NCBI GenBank assembly: GCA_020439505.1 | Contig: JAGQSO010000040.1 | Span: 1 to 62,216, forward strand | DNA: 62,216 bases | Reading direction: 5' to 3' | From: Acidimicrobiales bacterium | GTDB taxonomy: Bacteria; Actinomycetota; Acidimicrobiia; Acidimicrobiales; Iamiaceae | Shown: in pieces, positions 33,393-42,006 of the stretch | Layout: each line of letters begins with the position of its first letter | How positions within the stretch are numbered: the stretch's first letter is position 1 | The notes under the pieces: model-generated | Seen by the model: the letters and a program-made list of their open reading frames with translations, nothing else | Told to the model about the DNA's origin: nothing | Database searches by the model: none | Translations under genes and position numbers: made by a program

Positions 33393-34427
33393 ATGACGCG
33401 AGTGGTGGTCACCGGAGCATCGGGTCGGCTGGGCGCACGAGTGGTCCGCCTCCTACGGGAGCAGGAACACGCCCCGGAGGTGGTCGGGGTTGACCTCCTG
33501 CCCAGCAATCCCGCCGGACTGAGCCACTGCCTGGACCTGGCGACCGCCGATCTGGGCGATGCGTTCTCCGGGGCCGACACCGTCTTTCATCTGGCGTCGG
33601 TGTTCGGGGCCGGTATCGAAGGCCCCGAGATCGACGCCGCGGTGGAGGTCACCGTGGCCCGGCGGGTCCTGGAGGCGTCGGGAGCAGCGGGGGTCAGCCA
33701 CCTCATCGTGATGTCGAGTGCCACGGTGTACGGGCCGTGGCCCAATAACGCCGTCCCGTTGACCGAGGATGCCCCTCTGCGCCCTCACCCCGACCTTCCC
33801 CTGGCGGTACAGAAGGCCGAGATAGAGCGGCTGGTGGCCGAATGGTCGATCGCCAACCCCGATGCGATCACCGCGGTGCTGCGTCCGGCGACCGTCGTCG
33901 CCGACGGTACCGGGGGCTGGCTGGCCCGGGCGTTGCACGCCACGTCGGTCCTGCCCGCGAACGAGGAAACCCCGATCCAGTACTTGCACATCGACGACCT
34001 GGCCGCCGCGGTGGTGTCGGTGTGGCAGTCGGGTCTCGACGGCGCGGTCAACGTCGCCCCCGACGGTTGGCTGACCCCCACCGAGCGGCGGGCGCTCGAT
34101 CCCGTGCCCAAGGTGCGCCTGCCCGAGGCGGTGGCGTTGGGCGTGGCCGACTGGCGGTGGCGGTTGCGTCTGGCCCCCACCGCCCCCGGGATCCTGGCCT
34201 ACGCCCGTCATCCGTGGGTGGTGGCCAACGATCGTCTGTCGGCCACCGGCTGGCAGGCCACCAACTCCAACGAGGAGGCCTACGTGGTGGCGCACGAGGC
34301 CCGGGCCATCGAGACGATCAGCCCCCAGCGCCGTCAGGAGTTGGCGCTCGGCGCGGTGGGAGCGGTGGTCGCCGCCGCGGGCGTGGGTGTAGCCGCCCTT
34401 GTGCGTCGCAACCGCCACCGATCCTGA
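33393..34427 (+). CDS. NAD(P)-dependent epimerase/dehydratase (extended SDR) with C-terminal hydrophobic tail
   Basis: 344 aa. N-terminal Rossmann fingerprint VVVTGASGRLGARVVRLL, a conserved ADTVFHLASV strand, MSSATVYGPW and a later Lys (AVQKAEIERL); the usual YxxxK is not in standard spacing. The C-terminal 30 residues form a hydrophobic helix followed by Arg/His (GAVGAVVAAAGVGVAALVRR), so the protein may be attached to the membrane, which is rare for SDRs. Substrate unknown. The ATG at 33393 is preceded 6 nt upstream by CATGCT, a weak -10-like hexamer. Convergent with the PDZ-like gene. Confidence 0.78.
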   Translation: MTRVVVTGASGRLGARVVRLLREQEHAPEVVGVDLLPSNPAGLSHCLDLATADLGDAFSGADTVFHLASVFGAGIEGPEIDAAVEVTVARRVLEASGAAGVSHLIVMSSATVYGPWPNNAVPLTEDAPLRPHPDLPLAVQKAEIERLVAEWSIANPDAITAVLRPATVVADGTGGWLARALHATSVLPANEETPIQYLHIDDLAAAVVSVWQSGLDGAVNVAPDGWLTPTERRALDPVPKVRLPEAVALGVADWRWRLRLAPTAPGILAYARHPWVVANDRLSATGWQATNSNEEAYVVAHEARAIETISPQRRQELALGAVGAVVAAAGVGVAALVRRNRHRS

Positions 34428-34480
34428 CCCAAGACACCGGGCGGCTTTGCCCGACGGCATTGTTCTGGCGGGTCGCGCCC

Positions 34481-35146
34481 TCAGGAGCCGAGGGTGATGA
34501 GGACGATCTCGCTGCCGTTGCCGCGGTGGACGGTGAGGGCGAGCTGTTGGCCGGGGGTGGTCGACGCCAGCGCGGTCGACAGGTCTCCTCCGCGGGTGAC
34601 CGGCGCGGTGCCCGCCGCCGTCACCACGTCGCCGGGCCGCAGGTCGACGGCGGCCGCGGCGCCGCTCGGATCGACCGTCACCACCAGTGCTCCGTCGAGG
34701 GCCCCGTCCCCGTCGCGGTCGGCGTCGGCCACCTGGACTCCGAGTCGACCTGGGTGTTGGCTGCGGGTGGTCGAAGCGTTCGATGAGATCGGTCGGATCG
34801 GGGCGGCCGCCGCAGCAGCCGGGACCGGCGCGGTTTCGGGGGTGGGGGGCTCGACCGATGCGGTGACCCCTTGCCCGAAGGTGAGGTGTCGTCGTCCGTC
34901 GGGGGCGGGCCGGGTGAGCAGCAGCAGGCCCGACACCACCAGCACGCTGGCGACGGCGGTGCCGGCCAGGCCGCTGAGCCGCGACCCGCTCCGATCCGAC
35001 CGATCCGAGGTCGCGGGGGCACCGGTCGGCGGGTCGGTGAACAGTGGTGAGCTCAACTCGGAGGGATGGCGCCAGAGCCGGTCGTCCCGGGACGGCACCG
35101 GCCCGGGGATCTCGTCCCCTGGGTCACGGTCGGGCTCGGCGGGCAT
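34481..35146 (-). CDS. Membrane-anchored PDZ-like domain protein
   Basis: 221 aa: hydrophilic N-terminus with LWRHPSELS, one transmembrane helix (about 58-80), an Ala/Pro-rich linker (PETAPVPAAAAAAPIRPI) and a C-terminal PDZ-like domain (about 125-221; DLRPGDVVTAAGTAPVTRGG, LALTVHRG). The WRHPSE motif near the N-terminus is common in actinobacterial HtrA-like proteins, so this looks like an HtrA relative lacking the protease domain, perhaps a substrate adaptor. Start at 35146 instead of 35173 because TAACGT lies 7 nt upstream. Divergent from moaE. Confidence 0.75.
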   Translation of the reverse strand: MPAEPDRDPGDEIPGPVPSRDDRLWRHPSELSSPLFTDPPTGAPATSDRSDRSGSRLSGLAGTAVASVLVVSGLLLLTRPAPDGRRHLTFGQGVTASVEPPTPETAPVPAAAAAAPIRPISSNASTTRSQHPGRLGVQVADADRDGDGALDGALVVTVDPSGAAAAVDLRPGDVVTAAGTAPVTRGGDLSTALASTTPGQQLALTVHRGNGSEIVLITLGS

Positions 35147-35153
35147 CGCCCGA

Positions 35154-35159
35154 ACGTTA
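35154..35159 (-). promoter_or_regulatory. -10 element (TAACGT) of the PDZ-like gene
   Basis: Minus-strand TAACGT, 7 nt before the ATG at 35146. It pairs divergently with TACGAT at 35211-35216. Confidence 0.55.
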
Positions 35160-35210
35160 CCGACCGTCGACACCGCGTTGTCCGCGGGAGGTCGTGGCCG
35201 GGTGGCGTTC

Positions 35211-35216
35211 TACGAT
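35211..35216 (+). promoter_or_regulatory. -10 element (TACGAT) of the moaE-mreB operon
   Basis: TACGAT, 6 nt (GGGGTC) before the ATG of moaE; the same 12-mer stands before the MFS gene at 30409. Confidence 0.6.
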
Positions 35217-35222
35217 GGGGTC

Positions 35223-35744
35223 ATGTCTGCCGGGCCGCTGACGCGGCTGACTCCCCCCGACGGCCCGAACTGGATCGACTGCGGTCCTGGCGCGCTCGAC
35301 GTCGGCGCGGCGTCGTCATGGGTGGTTTCCCCCGACTGCGGCGCGGTGGTCACCTTCACCGGGACGGTCCGTGATCACGCCGAGGGGCGCCACGGGATCG
35401 AACGGCTGGAGTACGAGGCCTACGAGGAATACGTGATCCCGGCGATGGAGACCGTGGCGTCGGAGGCGCGTCGGCTGTTCCCCGACATCGGTCGGCTCGT
35501 CCTTTGGCACCGCGTCGGTTCGTTGGTGGTGACCGACGTGGCGGTTGTGGTGGCGGTTTCCACCCCTCACCGTGGTGCCGCGTTCTCGGCGGCCCGGTGG
35601 GCCATCGACGAGGTCAAGGCGACCACCCCGATCTGGAAGCGTGAGCATTGGCCCGGCGGTGCGGAATGGGTCCGGTGCGATCACGCCCACCATGATGATG
35701 ACGGTGGCGGCACGCCGGTCGGTGCCGGGCGGAGCGCTCCGTGA
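35223..35744 (+). CDS. moaE: Molybdopterin synthase catalytic subunit MoaE
   Basis: 173 aa. Characteristic MoaE motifs: VTFTGTVRDHAEGR, LEYEAYEEYVIPAME, HRVGSLVVTDVAVVVAVSTPHR and the active-site region DEVKATTPIWKREHWPGG with the catalytic lysines. With MoaD it converts cPMP to molybdopterin, needed by the Mo-oxidoreductase at 17.6-19.3 kb. No moaD, moaA or moaC is in the window. An N-terminal extension of about 25 residues and a C-terminal tail exceed the E. coli protein slightly. Its stop overlaps the GTG of the next gene. Confidence 0.93.
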   Translation: MSAGPLTRLTPPDGPNWIDCGPGALDVGAASSWVVSPDCGAVVTFTGTVRDHAEGRHGIERLEYEAYEEYVIPAMETVASEARRLFPDIGRLVLWHRVGSLVVTDVAVVVAVSTPHRGAAFSAARWAIDEVKATTPIWKREHWPGGAEWVRCDHAHHDDDGGGTPVGAGRSAP

Positions 35745-35977
35745 AGATCCTTCTCTACATCCTCATCCCGGCTTTGGTGGTGACCGTGGTGGCCGTCGCC
35801 AGCTGGTACCGCAACCGTCAGCCGACCTCGTTGGAAGCCGGCCTCGACAGCTTTCGCCGCGAGATGAAGGCCCTCTCGCCCGAGGCGGCACCCAAGATCC
35901 GTCGTCGGGACGACGCGCCGACGGTCGTTCGGCCCGGTCCGCCCCGCCCACCCCGTCCACCGGATTCGGAGGGCTGA
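35741..35977 (+). CDS. Small single-span membrane protein
   Basis: 78 aa from GTG 35741: one N-terminal transmembrane helix (ILLYILIPALVVTVVAVASW), then a short amphipathic region (LEAGLDSFRREMKALSPEA) and a Pro/Arg-rich tail (PPRPPRPPD). No family assigned. It overlaps moaE by 4 nt and mreB by 1 nt, so it is translated together with both. Its location directly before mreB suggests a membrane tether or assembly partner for the MreB filament, but this is inference from position only. Confidence 0.72.
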   Translation: MKILLYILIPALVVTVVAVASWYRNRQPTSLEAGLDSFRREMKALSPEAAPKIRRRDDAPTVVRPGPPRPPRPPDSEG

Positions 35978-36978
35978 TGGCACGGGATCTGGCCATCGAC
36001 CTGGGTACCGCCAACACCCTGGTCTACGCCAAGGGTCAGGGCATCGTCCTCAACGCCCCGTCGGTCATTGCCCTCAACCAGCAGACGGGTGAGGTGCTGG
36101 CCATGGGGCACGAGGCGTGGCAAATGATCGGCCGTACCCCGGGCTCGATCGTTGCCGTTCGCCCTCTGCGCCAGGGAGCGATCACCGACTTCGAGGTCAC
36201 CCAGCGGATGATCCGTCTGCTCCTGGAGCGGGCCGGCGTGTCGCGGTTCAACCGTCCCCGGGTCGTCATCTGTGTCCCGTCGGCGATCACCGAGGTGGAA
36301 CGCCGAGCCGTCATCGAGGCCGCCCGCCGGGCCGGTGCCGCCGATGCCCAGTTGATCGAGCAGCCGATGGCCGCCGCTCTCGGTGCTCACCTCCCGGTCA
36401 ACGAACCGATCGCCAACATGGTGATCGACGTGGGTGGCGGTACGTCGGAGACCGCTCTGATCAGCCTCGGCGGGGTGGTGGCCCTCCAGGCGGTGAGGGT
36501 CGGTTCGTTCGACATCGACGCCGCCATCCAGACCTTCATCCGCCGGGAGTACGGCATCGCGGTCGGCGAGCGGACGGCCGAGGAGATCAAGGTCGCCATC
36601 GGATCGGCCTGGCCGGTCCAAGACGACGTGAAGGCCGAGGTGCGGGGGCGCGATCTGATCAGCGGTCTGCCCAAGACGGTGATCCTGTCGCCCGAGGAGG
36701 TGCGGGCCGCTATCGCCGAGCCGGTGTCGGCGATCGTGGCCTCGGTCATCGCCTGTCTGGGCGAGGCCCCACCCGAGCTGGCCCACGACCTCATCATCCG
36801 GGGAATGCACCTTGTCGGCGGCGGCGGGATGCTCAAGGGCCTGGCCAAACGGATCGCCGAAGAGACCCGTATCCCGGTCACCTTGGTCGACGCCCCCCTG
36901 GAGTGCGTGGTCCTCGGCGCTGGTCGCTGCATCGAGCATTACGACGAGCTACGCGTCATGTTCATGGGTGCCCGCTGA
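35977..36978 (+). CDS. mreB: Rod-shape-determining actin homologue MreB
   Basis: A 333-aa actin-fold ATPase. Phosphate 1 loop LAIDLGTANTLVYAKGQGIV, connect 1 PSAITEVERRAV, phosphate 2 VIDVGGGTSETALISLG and adenosine motif LVGGGGMLKGLAKRI are complete. It forms membrane-associated filaments that guide lateral cell-wall synthesis. mreC, mreD, rodA and a penicillin-binding protein, the usual partners, are not beside it; the preceding gene encodes a small membrane protein and the next is an ABC transporter. The ATG overlaps the previous stop (TGATG). Confidence 0.93.
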   Translation: MARDLAIDLGTANTLVYAKGQGIVLNAPSVIALNQQTGEVLAMGHEAWQMIGRTPGSIVAVRPLRQGAITDFEVTQRMIRLLLERAGVSRFNRPRVVICVPSAITEVERRAVIEAARRAGAADAQLIEQPMAAALGAHLPVNEPIANMVIDVGGGTSETALISLGGVVALQAVRVGSFDIDAAIQTFIRREYGIAVGERTAEEIKVAIGSAWPVQDDVKAEVRGRDLISGLPKTVILSPEEVRAAIAEPVSAIVASVIACLGEAPPELAHDLIIRGMHLVGGGGMLKGLAKRIAEETRIPVTLVDAPLECVVLGAGRCIEHYDELRVMFMGAR

Positions 36979-36992
36979 ACCTGACGGGGCAT

Positions 36993-37023
36993 CAGGTGCA
37001 TCGAGGTGTCACATGGGCACCTG
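36993..37023 (+). terminator. Possible weak hairpin after mreB
   Basis: CAGGTGC (36993-36999) and GCACCTG (37017-37023) could pair over a 17-nt loop. No U tract. A -10-like TAGGGT at 37040-37045 downstream may start the liv operon. Confidence 0.3.
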
Positions 37024-37106
37024 GGGTTCGGGGCTTGGCTAGGGTGACGCCATCACGGCTCCCGGCCTCGGGGGCGAACCGATCGGACCGGTAGAGGACT
37101 CAGGCG

Positions 37107-37868
37107 TTGCCACTGCTAGAGGTGAGTGAGATCGAGGTCCGATTCGGCGGGATCGTGGCTCTCGACGGTCTCAGCTTCAACGTGGAGCAGGGCCAGATCT
37201 GCGCCCTGATCGGCCCCAACGGCGCCGGCAAGACCACGTTGTTCAACTGCGTGAGCCGCCTTTACGAACCGTTCTCGGGTCGGATCACCTTCGACGGCCA
37301 GGACCTGTTGGCAATGCCGCCCCACGGCATCGCTCGGGTCGGGGTGGCCCGCACCTTCCAGAACCTGGCGCTGTTCCCCGCCCTGTCGGTGGTCGAGAAC
37401 GTGATGGTGGGAGCCCACACCAGCGGCAAGGTGGGCTTTGGGCGGGGCCTGCTGCACATCGGGGTCGGCAAGGAGGAGAAGCGGCTCCGTTCGGAGTGCA
37501 CCGCCATCTTGGAACGGCTGTCGCTCGGTCACCTCGCCAACCGTCCGGCGGTAGGGCTTCCCTTCGGTACCCTCAAGCGCATCGAGTTCGCCCGGGCCCT
37601 CGCCGCCCGACCCAAGCTGTTGTTGCTGGACGAACCCGCCAATGGCCTCACCCACGGAGAGGTCGACGAACTTGGCGACACCATCCGTGAGATCCGCGAC
37701 CAGTTCGACCTCACGGTGTTGCTGGTCGAACACCACATGAGCATGGTCATGGCCATCTCGGACCTGGTGGTGGTCATGGAGTTCGGTCGCAAGATCGCCG
37801 ACGGTCCCCCGAGCGAAGTGCGCAACGACCCCAAGGTGATCGAGGCCTATCTGGGAGCGCCGGCATGA
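37107..37868 (+). CDS. livG: Branched-chain amino-acid type ABC transporter ATPase (LivG-like)
   Basis: 253 aa. Walker A GPNGAGKTT, Q-loop RTFQNLALFPALSVVENV, LivG-type signature LPFGTLKRIEFARAL (lacking canonical LSGGQ, normal for this subfamily in actinobacteria), Walker B LLLLDEPANGL and switch VEHHMSMVM. One of two ATPases of a HAAT-family importer. The start is TTG at 37107, with AGAGGA eight nucleotides before it. Overlaps livF by 4 nt. First gene of livG-F-H-M-K. The true ligand may be another small molecule such as urea or amides. Confidence 0.9.
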   Translation: MPLLEVSEIEVRFGGIVALDGLSFNVEQGQICALIGPNGAGKTTLFNCVSRLYEPFSGRITFDGQDLLAMPPHGIARVGVARTFQNLALFPALSVVENVMVGAHTSGKVGFGRGLLHIGVGKEEKRLRSECTAILERLSLGHLANRPAVGLPFGTLKRIEFARALAARPKLLLLDEPANGLTHGEVDELGDTIREIRDQFDLTVLLVEHHMSMVMAISDLVVVMEFGRKIADGPPSEVRNDPKVIEAYLGAPA

Positions 37869-38575
37869 GCCTGCTCGAACTGCGGGGCCTCGGCGGCGGC
37901 TACGGCCAGGTGGAGGTGTTGCGAGACCTGAACCTCACCGTCGACGAAGGCGAGGTGGTGGTGATCCTCGGGGCCAACGGCGCCGGCAAGACCACCACGC
38001 TGCGGGCGATCTCGGGCCTGTTGGACCGGGTGAGCGGAGACGTGTTCTTCGATGCTTCGGCCATCACCAACAAGGCGGCCCAGGCCATCGCCCAGGCCGG
38101 CATCTCCCACGTCCCCCAGGGGAGAGGCACCTTCGGAGACCTGACCGTCGACGAGAACCTCCGCATCGGCGCCATCACCCGCAAGGACGGCGGGGTGGAA
38201 TCCGACCTGGCCCGGTGGTACGAGATGTTCCCCCGCCTGGCCGAACGTCGCACCCAGGCCGCCGGGTCCATGTCGGGGGGCGAGCAGCAGATGCTGGCCA
38301 TCGCCCGGGCCCTGATGGCCCGGCCCCGGATCCTGCTGCTCGACGAGCCGTCGCTGGGTCTGGCCCCGCTCATCACCAAAGAGGTGTTCGAACGCCTCGG
38401 TGAGATCAACAAAGAGGACGGTCTGGCCATGTTGGTGGTCGAACAGAACGCCAGCCTGGCGCTGGCCATCGCCGATCGGGGCTGCGTGCTCGAGACCGGC
38501 TCCATCGTGGCGTCGGGCCCGGCCAGCCAGCTCATGGCCGACGAAACCGTACGCAAGGCGTACCTGGGGTTCTGA
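37865..38575 (+). CDS. livF: Branched-chain amino-acid type ABC transporter ATPase (LivF-like)
   Basis: 236 aa. Walker A GANGAGKTT, Q-loop VPQGRGTFGDLTVDENL (LivF-typical), signature MSGGEQQMLAIARAL, Walker B LLLDEPSLGLAP and VVEQNASLAL. It pairs with LivG on the cytosolic side of the LivH-LivM permease. ATG overlaps the livG stop; its own stop overlaps livH by one base. Confidence 0.93.
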   Translation: MSLLELRGLGGGYGQVEVLRDLNLTVDEGEVVVILGANGAGKTTTLRAISGLLDRVSGDVFFDASAITNKAAQAIAQAGISHVPQGRGTFGDLTVDENLRIGAITRKDGGVESDLARWYEMFPRLAERRTQAAGSMSGGEQQMLAIARALMARPRILLLDEPSLGLAPLITKEVFERLGEINKEDGLAMLVVEQNASLALAIADRGCVLETGSIVASGPASQLMADETVRKAYLGF

Positions 38576-39462
38576 TGGAACTGTTCATCGACCAGGTCCT
38601 CAACGGCATAGGGCGGGGCGCGGTGTACGCGTCGGTCGGCCTGGCGCTGGTGATCATCTACCGCACCACCGGGCTGTTGAACTTCGCCCAGGGCGAGATG
38701 GCGCTGTTCAGCACGTTCGTCACCTGGTGGCTCACCGACCAGGGGCTCGGCATCGTGCCCGCCATCATCGGGTCCGTCGTGTTCTCGGTGATCGCCGGTG
38801 CCGTGATCGAACGCTTGTTGATAAGACCGGTCGAGTCCGCCCACAGCCCGCTCAACGTGGTGATCGTCACCCTCGGCATGTTCCTGGCCATCAACGCCCT
38901 GGCCCAGCTCATCTTCATCAAGCCGGGCCAGGAGGCGTTGCAGATGCCATCTCCCTTCCCCTCCGGTGAGCTGGTCGGCATCCCCAAGCAGACCATCGGC
39001 CTGGTTCTGGTCTTGGTGTTGGAGTGCGCGCTCTTGTGGGTGCTGCTGCAACGCACCAAGCTCGGGCTGTCGCTTCGGGCCGTCGCCTCGAACCCCGACA
39101 GCGCCCGCCTGGTTGGCATCAACACCGGCGTGATGTTGATGGTGGGCTGGGGGCTGGCCGCCGGCCTCGGCGCCATCGCCGGATCGTTGGTGGCGAGCCA
39201 GTCCAGCGGCTTCGACACCTCGCTGATGCAGGGGATCCTCGTCTACTCCTTCGCCGGTGCCGCGCTCGGGGGCTTCGACAGTCCGCTGGGCGCGGTGGTG
39301 GGCGGACTGATAGTCGGTGTCGCCGAGGCGCTCACCTACCAGTACGGACCTGAGATCGGCCTGGGCGGCATCGAACTGGTGGTGCCGTTGGGACTGATCC
39401 TGGTGGTGCTGCTGGTGCGCCCCAACGGGCTGTTCGGCCGCACCATCGTGGAGCGGGTGTGA
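38575..39462 (+). CDS. livH: Branched-chain amino-acid type ABC permease (LivH-like)
   Basis: 295 aa, about eight hydrophobic helices, with the family motifs GIGRGAVYASVGLALVIIY, LLNFAQGEMALF and GAALGGFDSPLGAVVGGLIV. It forms the membrane channel with LivM. Its stop overlaps the GTG/ATG start of livM. Confidence 0.92.
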   Translation: MELFIDQVLNGIGRGAVYASVGLALVIIYRTTGLLNFAQGEMALFSTFVTWWLTDQGLGIVPAIIGSVVFSVIAGAVIERLLIRPVESAHSPLNVVIVTLGMFLAINALAQLIFIKPGQEALQMPSPFPSGELVGIPKQTIGLVLVLVLECALLWVLLQRTKLGLSLRAVASNPDSARLVGINTGVMLMVGWGLAAGLGAIAGSLVASQSSGFDTSLMQGILVYSFAGAALGGFDSPLGAVVGGLIVGVAEALTYQYGPEIGLGGIELVVPLGLILVVLLVRPNGLFGRTIVERV

Positions 39463-40502
39463 TGGCGGCCAAGATCCCCTGGCTGCGGGTGGCGGTCGGT
39501 GTGGTCGCGGCGGCGGTGGCCATCGGACTGCCCTTCAACAACGAGGCCGAAACCGTCCAGGTGTTCTCCCAGGTCCTGTACCTGGCCATCGCCGCCATGG
39601 GCCTGAACCTGCTCACCGGCTTCAACGGTCAGGTCTCGATCGGCCACGGCGCCTTCTTCGGGGTGGGCGCGTTCACCTCGGCGATCCTGGTCGTCGACCA
39701 TGGCTGGTACCTGGAGGCCACGATCCCCGTCGCCGCCCTGTTGGCCGCGGCCCTGGGCGTGCTGGTCGGGTTCCCGGCCCTGAGGGTCAAGGGGCTCTAC
39801 CTGGCGCTGGTCACCCTCGGCCTCGCCGTGTTGTTCCCGTCGGTGGTCAAGAAGTTCGTCGAGGGACCCGGCGGCGTGCCGCTGCTCCAGCCCAAGCGCA
39901 GCCAGGTGGCGTCGCTGATCCCGTCGCTGGCCGACGACCAGTACCAGTACTTCGTGTGCCTCGGCGTGATGGTCCTGCTGTTCGTGCTGGCCGCCAGCCT
40001 CATCCGCAGCCGGGCCGGGCGGGCCATGATCGCGGTGCGCGACCAAGAGGTCGCGGCGTCCACCGTCGGCATCAACGTCGCCCAGGTGAAGGTCGCCAGC
40101 TTCGCCATCTCCGCCGCCTACGCCGGTATCGCCGGTTCGCTGTCGGTGCTGGTCAACCGGGTGGCCGACGGATCGAACCCGCTCATCTACTTCCAGTACT
40201 CGATCGAGTTCCTGATCGCGGTGGTGATCGGCGGGGCCGCCACCCTGACCGGGCCGTTCCTCGGTTCCGCTCTGCTGGTCGGCATCCGCAAGCGGTTCGA
40301 GGGTACCGAGGCGATGGCCCCGGCCCTTCTCGGTGTCGCCCTGATCGCCGCGGTGTTCCTCATGCCCGACGGCCTCGTGGGCCTGTACCGACGGTTGGCG
40401 GCCCGCGTGCGTTCCTCGGTGCCATCCGAACCGTCTGATACCGCGGCGACGACCGTCGAGGCCGCCGTTCCGATAAACCTGAACAAGGGCGCGAACCAGT
40501 AG
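39459..40502 (+). CDS. livM: Branched-chain amino-acid type ABC permease (LivM-like)
   Basis: 347 aa, about nine to ten helices with LivM motifs MGLNLLTGFNGQVSIGHGAFFGVG, VGINVAQVKVASFAISAAYAG and AATLTGPFLGSALLV. The start is GTG 39459 overlapping the livH stop by 4 nt; ATG 39462 is equally possible and gives the same protein minus one residue. The C-terminal 35 residues are hydrophilic and cytosolic. Confidence 0.92.
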   Translation: MMAAKIPWLRVAVGVVAAAVAIGLPFNNEAETVQVFSQVLYLAIAAMGLNLLTGFNGQVSIGHGAFFGVGAFTSAILVVDHGWYLEATIPVAALLAAALGVLVGFPALRVKGLYLALVTLGLAVLFPSVVKKFVEGPGGVPLLQPKRSQVASLIPSLADDQYQYFVCLGVMVLLFVLAASLIRSRAGRAMIAVRDQEVAASTVGINVAQVKVASFAISAAYAGIAGSLSVLVNRVADGSNPLIYFQYSIEFLIAVVIGGAATLTGPFLGSALLVGIRKRFEGTEAMAPALLGVALIAAVFLMPDGLVGLYRRLAARVRSSVPSEPSDTAATTVEAAVPINLNKGANQ

Positions 40503-40560
40503 CGAGCCCCCTGTCGTTCGATTGACCAACCCCCCATCCCCCCGAACAGGAGCAACACCG

Positions 40561-41934
40561 ATGAGACGCAAACCCATCCTCAAAGCGCTGCCGGCGCTGT
40601 TGGCCCTAACCCTGGTGGCCACCTCCTGTGGGGGTCGCAGCGACGACAAGGCCAGCGATGGCAATAAGAACGACACCAAGACCACCGACGGTTCCGGTCA
40701 ACAGACGTCGGAGACCATCATCGACACCGCCGACTGCCCTGACAACGGCACCGCCGGCATCAACGGGGACACCATCACCTTGGCCTCCTCGTTCCCCCAG
40801 TCCGGCCTGACCGCGGCCTTCGCCCAGATCTCCAAGGGCTACAACGCCTACTTCGCCAAGGTGAATGCCGCCGGCGGAGTCGAGGTCGGGGGCAAGAAGT
40901 ACAAGATCGAGGTCAAGGACAAGGACGACGAGTACAACGCGTCCAAGACCGTTCAGAACATCAACGAACTGGCCGGCCAGGACGGCTCCAAGGCCTTCGC
41001 CATCTTCAACGTGGTCGGCACCGCCAACAACATCGCCATCCGTGAGGCCATGGGCGAGAACTGCGTCCCGAACGTGTTCGCCGCCACCGGTTCTCCCGCC
41101 TGGGGCAACCCCGAGTACCCGTGGCTGATCGGGTCCACCCTGGCTCCCTACACCCTGGAGGCCAAGGCCTTCGCCGACTACCTGGCCAAGGAGAAGCCGA
41201 CCGCCAAGGTGGCGATGCTGGTCCAAGACGACGACTTCGGGAAGGCCTACGAGGAAGCCTTCAAGAAGGCGGTCGAGGGAACCGACATCGAGGTCGTCAA
41301 GGTCGCCACCTACGCCGCCGGGGCCGGTGACGTAGGAGCACAGGTGACCGGTCTGGCCGCCACCAAGGCTGACGCGTTCTTTGTCGGTGCCACCCTGCTG
41401 GCCTGCCCCAACGCCCTCCAGAAGGCCAAGGGTGCCGGATGGTCGCCGATCACCTTCGTGTCCGGTACCTGCATCTCCAAGACCCTCATGGGTCTGGCCG
41501 GAATGGACGGTGACAAGGTGCTTTCGGCCACCAACATCATCGATCCCGCCAACCCGGCTTACGCCGACCTCCCGGCCATGAAGACCTACCTGGAGGACCT
41601 CAAGACCTACGGCGCCGCCGACGTCGATCCCACCAACGGGATCGTGGCCTACGGCTACACCCAGGCCGCGGTGCTCGTCGAGGTGCTCAAGGGTCTCGAC
41701 ACCCTGGACCGGGCCTCGTTGATGGAGGCCATGCACAACATGGACATCTCCGGGGTGGGCATGCTCATCGACGGCGTCAAGGCCAAGACCGGACCCGGAG
41801 ACCCGTTCATCTCCGAGTACCTCCAGATGGCCCAGTACGACGGTGCGGCTGCGCACTTCAACAACGTCGGTGAGTTGCTGGACTTCGAAGGGAAGACGGC
41901 CGAGTACACCCCCGAGGCCATGATCAACAGCTGA
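40561..41934 (+). CDS. livK: Branched-chain amino-acid type substrate-binding lipoprotein (LivK-like)
   Basis: 457 aa. Signal peptide MRRKPILKALPALLALTLVA with lipobox VATSC, a Lys/Asp/Thr-rich linker, then a periplasmic-binding-protein type I fold (about 70-450): GDTITLASSFPQSGLTAAF, NAAGGVEVGGKKYKIEVKD and AMLVQDDDFGKAYEEAF. It captures the substrate for LivFGHM. The start at 40561 has AGGAG at 8 nt and begins the signal peptide; an earlier possible start at 40522 is rejected. A strong hairpin terminator follows. Confidence 0.92.
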   Translation: MRRKPILKALPALLALTLVATSCGGRSDDKASDGNKNDTKTTDGSGQQTSETIIDTADCPDNGTAGINGDTITLASSFPQSGLTAAFAQISKGYNAYFAKVNAAGGVEVGGKKYKIEVKDKDDEYNASKTVQNINELAGQDGSKAFAIFNVVGTANNIAIREAMGENCVPNVFAATGSPAWGNPEYPWLIGSTLAPYTLEAKAFADYLAKEKPTAKVAMLVQDDDFGKAYEEAFKKAVEGTDIEVVKVATYAAGAGDVGAQVTGLAATKADAFFVGATLLACPNALQKAKGAGWSPITFVSGTCISKTLMGLAGMDGDKVLSATNIIDPANPAYADLPAMKTYLEDLKTYGAADVDPTNGIVAYGYTQAAVLVEVLKGLDTLDRASLMEAMHNMDISGVGMLIDGVKAKTGPGDPFISEYLQMAQYDGAAAHFNNVGELLDFEGKTAEYTPEAMINS

Positions 41935-41964
41935 TCGGGCGGGCTCGAACCCGATCCGAACGAG

Positions 41965-41994
41965 CTGGACCCCGAGGGCTTCCTCGGGGTCCAG
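41965..41994. terminator. Hairpin terminator between livK and bioD
   Basis: Perfect 13-bp stem CTGGACCCCGAGG with its complement around a 4-nt loop (GCTT), 30 nt after the livK stop and 12 nt from the bioD stop. It can serve both convergent genes. No U tract. Confidence 0.75.
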
Positions 41995-42006
41995 TCGCGT
42001 CCGGGG

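Noticed and set aside
34438..34453. Terminator between the epimerase and PDZ-like genes
   Set aside because: CGGGC/GCCCG gives only a 5-bp stem with no U tract; too weak to call.
37107..41934. Urea (Urt) transporter instead of Liv type
   Set aside because: Gene order and motifs fit the broad HAAT family and nothing urease-related is near; the Liv name is used generically, with the substrate left open.
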